From: PZPK01 sp041590075
Lineage (GTDB): Bacteria > Pseudomonadota > Gammaproteobacteria > Pseudomonadales > Oleiphilaceae
Assembly: GCA_041590075.1 (NCBI GenBank)
Contig: JBFHUL010000002.1
Location: 1 to 64,000 of the forward strand
DNA: 64,000 nt
Reading direction: 5' to 3'
Shown here piece after piece: positions 9,356-17,058 of the stretch. The position numbers were made by a program, and so were the translations under genes. Within the stretch, counting starts at the first letter, position 1. Every line of letters starts with the position of its first letter. The notes under the pieces were generated by a model. That model made no database searches and had not been told where the DNA came from. It worked only from the letters and a program-made list of their open reading frames with translations.

Positions 9356-10117
9356 ATGAACTACGAAATCATATTGCCGGTATTAGTTGCCTTGGTCGTC
9401 GGCGCAGCAATTGCGTTTCAAGTTACTCGCGCCAAGCACGTCAAAATCATCAAAAGTCTGGAGTTACGTGCCGATTCTCTCGAGGAAAATCTGGCCAACA
9501 GCATTCCCCGCCAAACGCATCAGGAAGAAATAGATGCGCTGACCCAGCAGCTCCGCGATACACAGAACCAGCTTAGCGCGCGTGAACAGGAAATAATTGA
9601 TCTGAACAACGTACATGCCGACGCGCTTGGCGAGGCGCGCAATGAGTCCGAACAACAGATGAGCGCGCTGGCATCCCAGCATGAAGAGGACACAGCCTTT
9701 TTACGTGAACGACTGAACAAGGTCGAAGCCGATCTGAGTGAACTAACCGATTTGCTGGTGACCTTCGAACGCTGGCACGAAAGCCTCACCCAACTCATGG
9801 AACACAATGCAGAAATGCATAACCAGAACCAGGAGTTTTTCAGTATCGTTAAGCAGATCGTTATCCTCGCCTTGAACGCGGCCATCGAAGCTGCCCGCGC
9901 AGGCGAGCACGGAAGAGGTTTTGCGGTTGTCGCCGACGAAGTGCGCAATCTCGCGATGCGCAGCCAGGAATTAAGTGAAAGCTATAAGGAAAATCTAAAC
10001 AAAAACGACTTCCTAACAACCGCAACGTTCCAAGACATTCAGGCCGGCGGAAAAATGATATTAACCGACGTATCTGCCACCTCTGAAATCGTAAAAGAAA
10101 TGCTCCAACGCGTTTAA
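9356..10117 (+). CDS. Minimal MCP-tip protein (membrane anchor, coiled coil, receptor signalling hairpin)
   Basis: A 253-residue protein with one N-terminal membrane helix (about residues 5-24), a long charged coiled coil (about 28-150) and the conserved chemoreceptor tip LNAAIEAARAGEHGRGFAV (about 174-192) followed by VADEVRNLAMRS. There is no periplasmic sensor and no HAMP. The usual EQTNLLA on the first side of the hairpin is replaced by KQIVILA, and only about 45 residues follow the tip, far fewer than in a full receptor. It heads a plus-strand run with two cheX-like genes and cheY (next start 21 bases away). It could be a scaffold or decoy for a signalling complex. A degraded receptor is possible, but the intact frame and operon position argue against that. 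Confidence 0.8.
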   Translation: MNYEIILPVLVALVVGAAIAFQVTRAKHVKIIKSLELRADSLEENLANSIPRQTHQEEIDALTQQLRDTQNQLSAREQEIIDLNNVHADALGEARNESEQQMSALASQHEEDTAFLRERLNKVEADLSELTDLLVTFERWHESLTQLMEHNAEMHNQNQEFFSIVKQIVILALNAAIEAARAGEHGRGFAVVADEVRNLAMRSQELSESYKENLNKNDFLTTATFQDIQAGGKMILTDVSATSEIVKEMLQRV

Positions 10118-10137
10118 GTGGGCGAAGGTAGACAGGC

Positions 10138-10707
10138 ATGACGGTGAACGAAGAATTTAAACGCGAAATCAAACGGCTCTTTGAGCGGGGCTTTCAGGAG
10201 GCTCTTACCACTGGCACAGATCCCAACCGGTGGAAGTTCAAAGAGAAAAGCGACCTGAGCACTATAAAGGAAGAAGAATTTTTTATTCTTACTGTGTCAT
10301 CACAGCTATTCCGTGTATTTGTTCTTCTCCACTTCACCAAAAACAATCGATCCGAAGCACTGGCCGCCGAAGCGTTAAAGGTAGGCGCAAACGCCATCGA
10401 CTCAGATAAGTTCTACGATTATCTCGGCGAACTGGGAAATGCATTTTGCGGCACGATCAAACGCGAACTCACCAAAACAGTACCGAGCCTGGGCATGTCT
10501 ACCCCCAACCGACTCAGCCGGGATTGCCTGAAGTACTTTACTGCCTTGAACATTGATTATGAAACCCACAGCGCCGCGACGTACGATGATGAGCCACTGT
10601 TTTATGCCAGCGTATATCTCAGTGCCGACGACGAAATTAACTATACTATCAATAGCGCTTCTGAGAGCGAAGACGAAGTAGACTCGGGTGAGCTGGAGTT
10701 TTTCTAG
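10138..10707 (+). CDS. CheX-like putative CheY-P phosphatase with CheZ-like C-terminal tail
   Basis: A 189-residue soluble protein without an obvious closer name. The segment YLGELGNAFCGTIKREL has the E-x-x-N signature (Glu98, Asn101) used by CheC/CheX/FliY phosphatases to hydrolyse CheY-phosphate. The N-terminal half (residues 1-90) is helical and unassigned. The C-terminus is acidic and ends VDSGELEFF, identical to the last nine residues of the next protein but written with different synonymous codons at five positions. It sits 21 bases after the MCP-tip gene and 30 bases before the second CheX-like gene. The phosphatase assignment rests on the motif and context, so it is moderate; the tail identity is seen directly. 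Confidence 0.65.
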   Translation: MTVNEEFKREIKRLFERGFQEALTTGTDPNRWKFKEKSDLSTIKEEEFFILTVSSQLFRVFVLLHFTKNNRSEALAAEALKVGANAIDSDKFYDYLGELGNAFCGTIKRELTKTVPSLGMSTPNRLSRDCLKYFTALNIDYETHSAATYDDEPLFYASVYLSADDEINYTINSASESEDEVDSGELEFF

Positions 10708-10737
10708 ACACCCCGCCTACGAACTTTTGAGGAAAAC

Positions 10738-11745
10738 ATGAGCGAAGAAACCAAAATAGTCAGTAAAGTGCTGGTGCACGAGTGCGATGATGATGCCCTC
10801 GCCGTATTGAAAGAAGTATGCACCCAAAACAACCTTGTAGGTTTGAAAGTAAGCACAGGAAACAATTCCATTGGTCTGAAAGATGCCTCCAACGAGATTG
10901 ATGATGTGATGCGTTCCAATGTCGATCTTGGCGCAATATTCCTCTCCGAAGAACCAGACCATAACGACGTCAGCGGCGTTGATATCTGTGAGAAAATTCA
11001 CCGCAGCCGCCCCGAGCTGCCGATTTTCCTCCGCCGCCTTGACCGTGATGATTGCGATGACTTGCCGGAAGACATACAAAATACGCTGGCAGGTTGCTAT
11101 CGCAGCGGTGACACAGATAAGCTCAACGCCCTGATCAATGAGTTTATCTGTAGCATGTATTACCCGGTTGAGCTCGCCCAAGGCATCGAGGAAATTTCCA
11201 AAGAGGCATTCAGCAGCATCATCTCCGGCACAAACGTACGCTGCGACCTGCCCTATCTGGTTAAAGACCAGATTATTTATGGTGAATTGTTCAGCCTGAT
11301 TCCTCTGGAAAGCGCCTGGTGCCGAGGCTATATGATGCTGCAAACCACCGAAAACGAAGTACTCGATCTGATACGCTCCGGTCGTACGCACATTAAGAGT
11401 ACGCGACCTGATTCGCGCGACTCCAACTCGATACTAAATGAAGTGACGAACATGATCTGGGGTGGCATCAAGGCCCGCTACTTTTCGTCAGGTGAAAGTT
11501 CCGACGACAGCCATCGCACACAGGTTCCGATCATCGTCAATCACTCTCAGAAACATATTTCTTTCGGTTCTACAGAACCACAACTATGCTTTAAATACAC
11601 TCTGCACGATCCGGAACACAAGTTCCCCGACATCGTGCTTTACCAGCGCCTGATATTTAACTTGAGCTGGTCACCCGAAAAGTTTGCAGAGAGCGATAAA
11701 GCCGTCGATGATCTGGTAGACAGCGGCGAGCTAGAGTTCTTTTAA
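10738..11745 (+). CDS. Pseudo-receiver plus CheX-like protein with CheZ-like C-terminal tail
   Basis: This 335-residue protein has two parts. Residues ~8-130 look like a response-regulator fold with an acidic patch (HECDDD) after the first strand, but the phospho-acceptor position reads AIFLSEEPD rather than a clean Asp, so it is probably a degenerate receiver. Residues ~150-315 hold a CheX-like domain with SILNEVTNMIWGGIKARY, giving the E-x-x-N pair Glu235/Asn238. The protein ends VDDLVDSGELEFF; its last nine residues equal those of the upstream protein. The longer tail resembles the CheY-binding C-terminus of E. coli CheZ. A GAGGAAAAC ribosome site precedes the ATG. I infer a CheY-P phosphatase, possibly with regulated activity. 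Confidence 0.68.
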   Translation: MSEETKIVSKVLVHECDDDALAVLKEVCTQNNLVGLKVSTGNNSIGLKDASNEIDDVMRSNVDLGAIFLSEEPDHNDVSGVDICEKIHRSRPELPIFLRRLDRDDCDDLPEDIQNTLAGCYRSGDTDKLNALINEFICSMYYPVELAQGIEEISKEAFSSIISGTNVRCDLPYLVKDQIIYGELFSLIPLESAWCRGYMMLQTTENEVLDLIRSGRTHIKSTRPDSRDSNSILNEVTNMIWGGIKARYFSSGESSDDSHRTQVPIIVNHSQKHISFGSTEPQLCFKYTLHDPEHKFPDIVLYQRLIFNLSWSPEKFAESDKAVDDLVDSGELEFF

Positions 11746-11843
11746 TTGACGACTCTCAAGCAGAACATCACAATTTACTTTTACGATTAAGCAACACCCC
11801 CAGGGGATGTCTTGAACAGAGACATAAAACGAGGATAGATAAC

Positions 11844-12212
11844 ATGGCACAAATTTTAGTCGTTGACGATTCAGCAACCGTACGCAACGAAGTCAGCACC
11901 TTTCTGAAAGGTCACGGCTTGACTGTAGAAGTGGCGGTCGACGGCAAAGACGGCCTGGACAAGCTGCAGAAAGATTCCCAAATCAAGCTGATTATTTCCG
12001 ACGTCAACATGCCCAATATGGACGGCCTTACCATGGCTGAAAAGGTGCGTGGCGATCTTGGCAATCAAAGCGTTAATATTATTATGCTCACCACAGAAAG
12101 CGATCCACGCATGAAACAGCGTGGTAAAGCTGCCGGCGTGAAAGGATGGATTGTGAAACCCTTCAAAGGCGATAACGTGGTGGGAAGCATCAAAAAACTG
12201 GTGGGCGCCTGA
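11844..12212 (+). CDS. CheY-like single-domain response regulator
   Basis: This is a 122-residue stand-alone receiver. All phosphorylation residues are present: Asp8/Asp9 (VVDDS), phospho-acceptor Asp53 in IISDVNMPNMDGL, Thr83 in MLTTES and Lys105 in VKPF. Position 102, next to the switch region, is Trp instead of the usual aromatic Tyr. There is no output domain, so it must act by protein contact or as a phosphate carrier. It is the last gene of the plus-strand run after the two CheX-like genes, with a 98-base gap and its own ribosome site (GAGGATAGATAAC before ATG). The likely partners are His731 of the divergent kinase for phosphorylation and the CheX-like proteins for reset. Confidence 0.93.
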   Translation: MAQILVVDDSATVRNEVSTFLKGHGLTVEVAVDGKDGLDKLQKDSQIKLIISDVNMPNMDGLTMAEKVRGDLGNQSVNIIMLTTESDPRMKQRGKAAGVKGWIVKPFKGDNVVGSIKKLVGA

Positions 12213-12230
12213 TTACTGCGCCCTTTCGAT

Positions 12231-12259
12231 AAAAAAGCGACTTCGGTCGCTTTTTTTTT
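12231..12259. terminator. Bidirectional intrinsic terminator with TTCG loop
   Basis: Stem GCGAC/GTCGC (12237-12241 with 12246-12250) closes on a TTCG tetraloop, with six A on the left and nine T on the right. It terminates cheY on the plus strand and the AarF-like gene (stop 12258) on the minus strand. Confidence 0.92.
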
Positions 12260-13574
12260 ACAGTTCAAGTGCGAGATAGGCATCAAGATCAGGCCGAAAA
12301 TTAGCCTGCACACCAAGGCTCTTCATGATCCAGTAATGACCACTGATCATACGGTCGATATACAGGCTTTCTACCGGCGGCTTAAAATGGGAGAGATGCT
12401 TGAAGAATAACGGTGTTTCCTTCGCCACCCGCACGTGCAAGTCTGCCGTCTTAAAATCAAACTTTCTGTCCCCGAAAAAGGGTTCGAAGAATATATTTCT
12501 CCACACCGCGTAGTAGTCGGCTCCAGGCGAAGACTTGCGTGCAACGCGAGCCCCCAGCCGAAGCATGGCGTCATCAACAGCATCGTAGTCTTCTGCTATG
12601 CTGGCCTTAATCGCATCGCGATAAGCACGAACGATGTCCGGTTTAAGTATTTTTACACAACCGAAATCGTAGATGATGACGGTGCCGTCGGGGCGAAACG
12701 CAAAATTCCCAGGATGCGGGTCGCCATGAATGCGCTGAAAGATAAACAACTGGTCGGCCAGAACCTTAAATAAACGATGGCCCAGCGCATTGACGACAGC
12801 CGGAGTATACTCAGGATCATTTGCGATTTCCGCGATATGATCACCTTCGATATACTCTAGAGTAAGAATACGGCGGCTGGATAATCGACTCATTACTTTG
12901 GGCACCAGAATACCTTCATGCTCTGCATGAAATTCCCGAAACATCCGCAAATAACGAGCTTCCTGCTCATAATCCAGCTCTTCATGCAGGCGCTCTTTTA
13001 TTTCTTCAAATAACGCGTCCACACTCTCTTTGGGCATTTTCAGCAAGCCACCCAGTTTTAGCGTCAGCTTAAGCTGCTTGAGATCCGAATCGCAGGATTT
13101 ATCTACACCGGGGTACTGAATTTTTACAACAACCGCTTGGCCCGATTTGGTCACGGCCCGATGCACCTGCCCAATTGAGGCCGCAGCATACGGTTCGGTA
13201 TCGAATTCTCTAAATAGCTTTTCAGGCCCACTACCCAACTCGCGCTCTATTTGCCGAGCAATGACTTCGTACTCGACCGGCGGCGCTTCCTTCTGCAACT
13301 TCTGCAAGGCATCGGAAATCTCTTTGGGCAGTAAGTCCTGCGTCTGTGACGCAATCTGCCCGATTTTCATCACAGCCCCTTTAAGCTCCCCCAGCGTATC
13401 AACAATATCATCGGCCATTTTGCCGTAAGAGACCTGTTTTCGAGCTTCGGATGTTTCTTCACTGGTAAACACACTCTGCACACGATCGCTGGCATAACGA
13501 CCCGCAACTGAAGCCGTCATGCCTGCCAATTTAAGAAATCGCCCAGTGCGACTGGTCGTTGTTTTTTTGCCCAT
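12258..13574 (-). CDS. ABC1/AarF/UbiB-family atypical kinase
   Basis: A 438-residue ABC1 (ADCK/UbiB-type) kinase-like protein. Members support ubiquinone biosynthesis or lipid homeostasis and have an atypical kinase fold. Seen are the KxGQ-type motif KIGQIASQ, the Ala-rich loop AAASIGQVHRA, the invariant-Lys strand AVVVKIQYPGV, HGDPHPGNFAF (catalytic-loop equivalent) and IYDFGCVK (DFG equivalent). I use the ATG at 13574, directly after the stop of the upstream FAH gene (13577), rather than an alternative start at 13613 that would overlap that gene. It forms a two-gene minus-strand unit with the FAH hydrolase. It is not obviously UbiB itself, which usually sits in a ubi operon. Confidence 0.88.
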   Translation of the reverse strand: MGKKTTTSRTGRFLKLAGMTASVAGRYASDRVQSVFTSEETSEARKQVSYGKMADDIVDTLGELKGAVMKIGQIASQTQDLLPKEISDALQKLQKEAPPVEYEVIARQIERELGSGPEKLFREFDTEPYAAASIGQVHRAVTKSGQAVVVKIQYPGVDKSCDSDLKQLKLTLKLGGLLKMPKESVDALFEEIKERLHEELDYEQEARYLRMFREFHAEHEGILVPKVMSRLSSRRILTLEYIEGDHIAEIANDPEYTPAVVNALGHRLFKVLADQLFIFQRIHGDPHPGNFAFRPDGTVIIYDFGCVKILKPDIVRAYRDAIKASIAEDYDAVDDAMLRLGARVARKSSPGADYYAVWRNIFFEPFFGDRKFDFKTADLHVRVAKETPLFFKHLSHFKPPVESLYIDRMISGHYWIMKSLGVQANFRPDLDAYLALEL

Positions 13575-13576
13575 TT

Positions 13577-14206
13577 TTAGGAAGCATCTCCGGATTTCGC
13601 AGTGCCGTGCCAAACACTGCCCCCCATTAGCTCCAGGCGAATCCGGTCACCATGATGCAACTCTCCTACACCTTGGGGGGTCCCGGTGAGCACAATATCA
13701 CCCTCTCTCAATGTAAAATGTTGACTGACATAGGCCAGCAATTCGGGAATACCCACCAGCATATCGGCAGACCTGCCGTGCTGACGTAATTGGTCGTTCA
13801 CATGCAAGGTAAATTCCAATTTATCCAAAGCAGAAAAAGAATCCGCAGCCAAAAATGGCCCCATGGGACAAGCACCATCGAAGGCCTTGGCGAGCTCCCA
13901 GGGATGCCCTTGCGCTTTTAATTCAGATTGCAGAGCGCGCTTGGTAAGATCCAGGGCCAGCCCAATACCGCCCACTCCCTGTTGCGCATCGATTGCCGAG
14001 ACCTTGCTCAAGGTACGACCAACCGAGACGGCAATCTCTGCCTCGTAATGGCAGTCAGAAGCCGGAATGGGAAAGTCTCCGGGCAGTACCGACAGCGATG
14101 TGGCGGGTTTGATAAACAGAAGCGGAGACTCAGGTACAGGGTTATTCAATTCCCGGGCATGTGCCGCATAGTTGCGGCCGACACAAACGATTTTTCCCGT
14201 GTACAT
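13577..14206 (-). CDS. Fumarylacetoacetate hydrolase (FAH) family protein
   Basis: A 209-residue FAH-fold enzyme of the short, YcgM-like type. These proteins hydrolyse or decarboxylate 2-oxo acids such as acylpyruvates and oxaloacetate using a divalent metal. Characteristic segments are IVCVGRNYAAHARELN at the N-terminus, PLLFIKPATSL, the metal-ligand region CHYEAEIAVSVG and VLTGTPQGVGELHHGDRI. GGGAGTG lies six bases before the ATG. The stop is directly followed by the AarF-like start, so the two are probably co-transcribed. The precise substrate cannot be assigned. Confidence 0.92.
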   Translation of the reverse strand: MYTGKIVCVGRNYAAHARELNNPVPESPLLFIKPATSLSVLPGDFPIPASDCHYEAEIAVSVGRTLSKVSAIDAQQGVGGIGLALDLTKRALQSELKAQGHPWELAKAFDGACPMGPFLAADSFSALDKLEFTLHVNDQLRQHGRSADMLVGIPELLAYVSQHFTLREGDIVLTGTPQGVGELHHGDRIRLELMGGSVWHGTAKSGDAS

Positions 14207-14286
14207 CTATCACTCCCATTCTGAAAATATCTCTGTGCAGGCGATGAGCCCAGGAACAGAAGCCGTTTCAAACGCGCCTCTCCGAT

Positions 14287-15300
14287 TCATTCCGGCTCTG
14301 AACATTCTGGCGCAGAGGGGTCGAACTTACACCGAATTTTCCACAGAATCGTGATCGCTTTGGCATCGTATTCCTTCTCGTCACGCAACGCGAGGCGCAC
14401 CTTCTTGACCATCGCTTCGTACTCCTGCTGAGTCTTTTCGTCCAGTTTAATCCAGTAATGCTGTGGAATTTCACTTTTTGCCTGTCTAACGGTGTTCTCA
14501 AGTTCATCAAAGCGCGTCAAGGCATGACTGCGCATGTGTTCACCAAAGCCTGCTGGCACGCGCTTCAGGTTTACCACAGCCTCCATCACGGCATAAAGAA
14601 TATTGAAGTCGACGATACCGCCCTTCTCACCTAGACCTTTATAAAGCTCGAAGGTGTTGTAGGCTAACGCCGGACCAAATAGAACATCGATGTTGCCATT
14701 ATTGAATTGCCCGGCCCAGGTAGCCAGTGTGGTATGCACCGGCGAGGCGCCGACCGTCTCGACGAACTTGGTGCTCGCCACATCTCCATTGAGCACCGAC
14801 ACCTTTTTGCCGCTGATATTGGCGATGGCAACGTTCTTACGATCCCTTACAAAGGTATAGATCTCCCCGATCGGGAATAAACCTGCAATTTGGTACTTTT
14901 CGTTCGTAATCAAGGCTTGTGCCTTTTCACTGTTCAGTGATGCAGACAGCGTTTTCAGCTCCCTAAGCGAGCGTACCGCACCTGGCGCTCCGAATGCCGC
15001 GGAGAATGGCACGAAGTCTTTAGCAAGAATATTGGTTAAAAATACCGCGTCACATACGCCGGAACGAAAGTCGTTCGAGGCTACTTTCTCATCGGTATAG
15101 GCTTCAAGATTGAGCTCAACACCCCAGGTTATTGCCTTGAGCTTGGTTTCTTTTAGAAAGGCAATAAACGGACCGTTGGAACCGACAGGGTCCCACACAC
15201 AAAACTTGACGGGCACTAAGGCATTGGCGCGGAGAGAGATAAACAGAAGCATCACTAAGGTCGCGATGCTCCAGAGAGTTTTATGTGTTGTAAGAGTCAT
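14287..15300 (-). CDS. AdeT-like periplasmic solute-binding protein
   Basis: A 337-residue secreted protein. The N-terminus has a signal peptide (TLVMLLFISLRANA, cut around residue 28). The mature part resembles the putative solute-binding family that includes Acinetobacter AdeT: KFCVWDPVGSNGPFIAFL, a region naming a captured target (SGVCDAVFLTNILAKDFVPFSAAFGAPGA in part) and SVLNGDVASTKFVE. Three cysteines are spread along the chain. No permease lies next to it, so any transport role is unproven. It is a single minus-strand gene between the FAH/AarF pair and the D-2-hydroxyglutarate dehydrogenase. Confidence 0.7.
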   Translation of the reverse strand: MTLTTHKTLWSIATLVMLLFISLRANALVPVKFCVWDPVGSNGPFIAFLKETKLKAITWGVELNLEAYTDEKVASNDFRSGVCDAVFLTNILAKDFVPFSAAFGAPGAVRSLRELKTLSASLNSEKAQALITNEKYQIAGLFPIGEIYTFVRDRKNVAIANISGKKVSVLNGDVASTKFVETVGASPVHTTLATWAGQFNNGNIDVLFGPALAYNTFELYKGLGEKGGIVDFNILYAVMEAVVNLKRVPAGFGEHMRSHALTRFDELENTVRQAKSEIPQHYWIKLDEKTQQEYEAMVKKVRLALRDEKEYDAKAITILWKIRCKFDPSAPECSEPE

Positions 15301-15413
15301 TGTCAGTTACCTGTCCCGCCAGCTATTTCTAATAAAAATTAAGAAAGCGAGAAATTACGTGAATAATGTTCACGTTGCAACGAAACGCTCTGTTCCAGCT
15401 GGCTGGCCGGCGC

Positions 15414-16811
15414 TCATGCGTCGAAGATCTTACCAGGATTCATCACACCTTTCGGATCGAATACGCGCTTGATGCCACGCATTAATTCGAGCTCCTGCTG
15501 CGTGCGCGTGTAGTGCAGGTAATCCTTTTTCACCAAACCCACGCCATGCTCGGCAGAGACGCTGCCGCCATGTTTTTCCACAATATCAAACACCCATTTA
15601 TTCACTTCCTGACAGCGCGAAAAGAATTCCTCCTTGGCGAGCTCCACAGGCTTAAGAATATTAAGGTGGAGGTTGCCATCCCCAATGTGGCCAAACCAGA
15701 TGATCTCAAAATCCGGGTAATGCTCGGTAACCACATCGTTGATCTCATTCAAAAACTCCGGCACTTTCGACACCACCACAGAGATATCGTTTTTGTAGGG
15801 GGTTCGGCCCGAAATAGATTCCGAAATTCCCTCGCGCAACTGCCAAAGATTATTCGCCTGGGTTTCACTTTGACTGATCACTCCATCGAGCACCCAACCG
15901 TGTTCAACGGACTGCTCAAACAGTGCCATGGCCTGATCCATCACCCCTTCACTTGTGCACTCAAACTCGAGCAAAGCATAAAACGGGGCCTCAGTTGCAA
16001 ACGGTGCCTGCACATCTCGATGGGCTAAAACATGCCCCATTGCCTCGTGGGAGAAAAACTCGTAGGCGGTGAGATCCAATCTGGACTGGAAGGTTTTCAG
16101 TACATCCATGGTGTTACCGATATCCGTCAGACCCAACACCAATACAGTCAGATTACTGGGCTGACGCGTCAATCTCATGGTCGCCTCGGTAATGAATCCC
16201 AACGTGCCTTCAGCGCCTATAAACAGATGCCGCAAATCATACCCGGTGTTATTTTTCAGCAAATCTCGGTTGAGTTCGAGAATATCTCCGGCGCCGGTCA
16301 CCACTTTCAGCCCCAACACCCAATCGCGGGACATGCCATACTTAATGACTTTGATACCACCGGCATTGGTAGAAAGGTTACCGCCAATCTGACTGGAACC
16401 TGCCGAGGCAAAATCAACGGGATAATACAAACCCTGTTGCTCCGCAAATTCCTGCAGCTGCTGCGTAATCACACCCGCCTGGCAACGAACGGCTCGATCG
16501 CTGGCACTGAAATCCAAGATCTTGTTCATATAATCGAAAGAGACAACCACCTCACCGTTTGTTGCGACAGCACCGGCGCTCAAACCGGTGCGGCCGCCCG
16601 AAGGCACCAAGGCAAATTCAAAGCGATTCGCAAGGCGCACAATGGCCTGCACTTCTTCCGTCGAGCGAGGGAAAACGATTGCCAGAGGAGCCACCTCGTA
16701 GATGCGCGTCCAATCGCAACCATGACTCGCTAGGGTCTCCGAATCCGTTTTAACCTTATCCACATCAAGGACATCAATAAGTGCTTGTACAATCTGTTCC
16801 GGGTTGGTCAT
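15414..16811 (-). CDS. FAD-linked D-2-hydroxyglutarate dehydrogenase
   Basis: A 465-residue flavoprotein of the GlcD/D2HGDH group. The FAD (PCMH-type) domain occupies about residues 40-220, with PSGGRTGLSAGA, GGNLSTNAGGIKVIKYG and FIGAEGTLGFITEATMRL. The C-terminal FAD-oxidase domain includes the metal-binding HIGDGNLHLN and ends EHGVGLVKKDYL...DPKGVMNPGKIF. The divergent serA points to the known coupling in which SerA reduces 2-oxoglutarate to D-2-hydroxyglutarate and this enzyme reoxidises it, pulling serine synthesis forward (described in Pseudomonas). D-lactate dehydrogenase is the main alternative, since this superfamily is hard to split by sequence. Confidence 0.82.
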   Translation of the reverse strand: MTNPEQIVQALIDVLDVDKVKTDSETLASHGCDWTRIYEVAPLAIVFPRSTEEVQAIVRLANRFEFALVPSGGRTGLSAGAVATNGEVVVSFDYMNKILDFSASDRAVRCQAGVITQQLQEFAEQQGLYYPVDFASAGSSQIGGNLSTNAGGIKVIKYGMSRDWVLGLKVVTGAGDILELNRDLLKNNTGYDLRHLFIGAEGTLGFITEATMRLTRQPSNLTVLVLGLTDIGNTMDVLKTFQSRLDLTAYEFFSHEAMGHVLAHRDVQAPFATEAPFYALLEFECTSEGVMDQAMALFEQSVEHGWVLDGVISQSETQANNLWQLREGISESISGRTPYKNDISVVVSKVPEFLNEINDVVTEHYPDFEIIWFGHIGDGNLHLNILKPVELAKEEFFSRCQEVNKWVFDIVEKHGGSVSAEHGVGLVKKDYLHYTRTQQELELMRGIKRVFDPKGVMNPGKIFDA

Positions 16812-17058
16812 GGCTATCTCTTCTCGCTACACCTGAAAGTTGTGTCGACGAACGCCGACACTATTTAATCCTTTTTATTAAAAATACATCGTATCCCTAT
16901 GTTTTTATTGAAAACATAGAAGATAAAAATATTTTGAAGGACGGAAAAGCGGAATATGTTATCATACGCCGCTTTTTCGGACACAAACTCTTTAAACCAT
17001 GACCGGGCCGTCTCGGCCATCGCTTTTTGCTTTCGCAACATAAAGGTAATTTTGGCAT
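16812..17058. promoter_or_regulatory. Divergent promoter region of d2hgdh and serA
   Basis: This 247-bp gap holds several structures. A perfect 9-bp inverted repeat CTATGTTTT/AAAACATAG (16897-16905 with 16911-16919) looks like an operator. An 8-bp repeat AAAAGCGG/CCGCTTTT (16945-16952 with 16969-16976) flanks an AT-rich stretch with a TATCAT hexamer (16960-16965) that may be a -10 box. In the serA leader, GGCCG-TCT-CGGCC (17006-17018) is followed by a T-run and could act as an attenuator-like hairpin. A short frame across this gap has no support as a gene. Confidence 0.4.

Noticed and set aside
10717..11391. 224-codon minus-strand frame
   Set aside because: It is antisense to the CheX-like gene, whose domains and tail are conserved; the frame shows no family.
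16781..17002. 73-codon frame across the d2hgdh/serA gap
   Set aside because: It crosses regulatory repeats, starts inside the d2hgdh gene and has no family resemblance.
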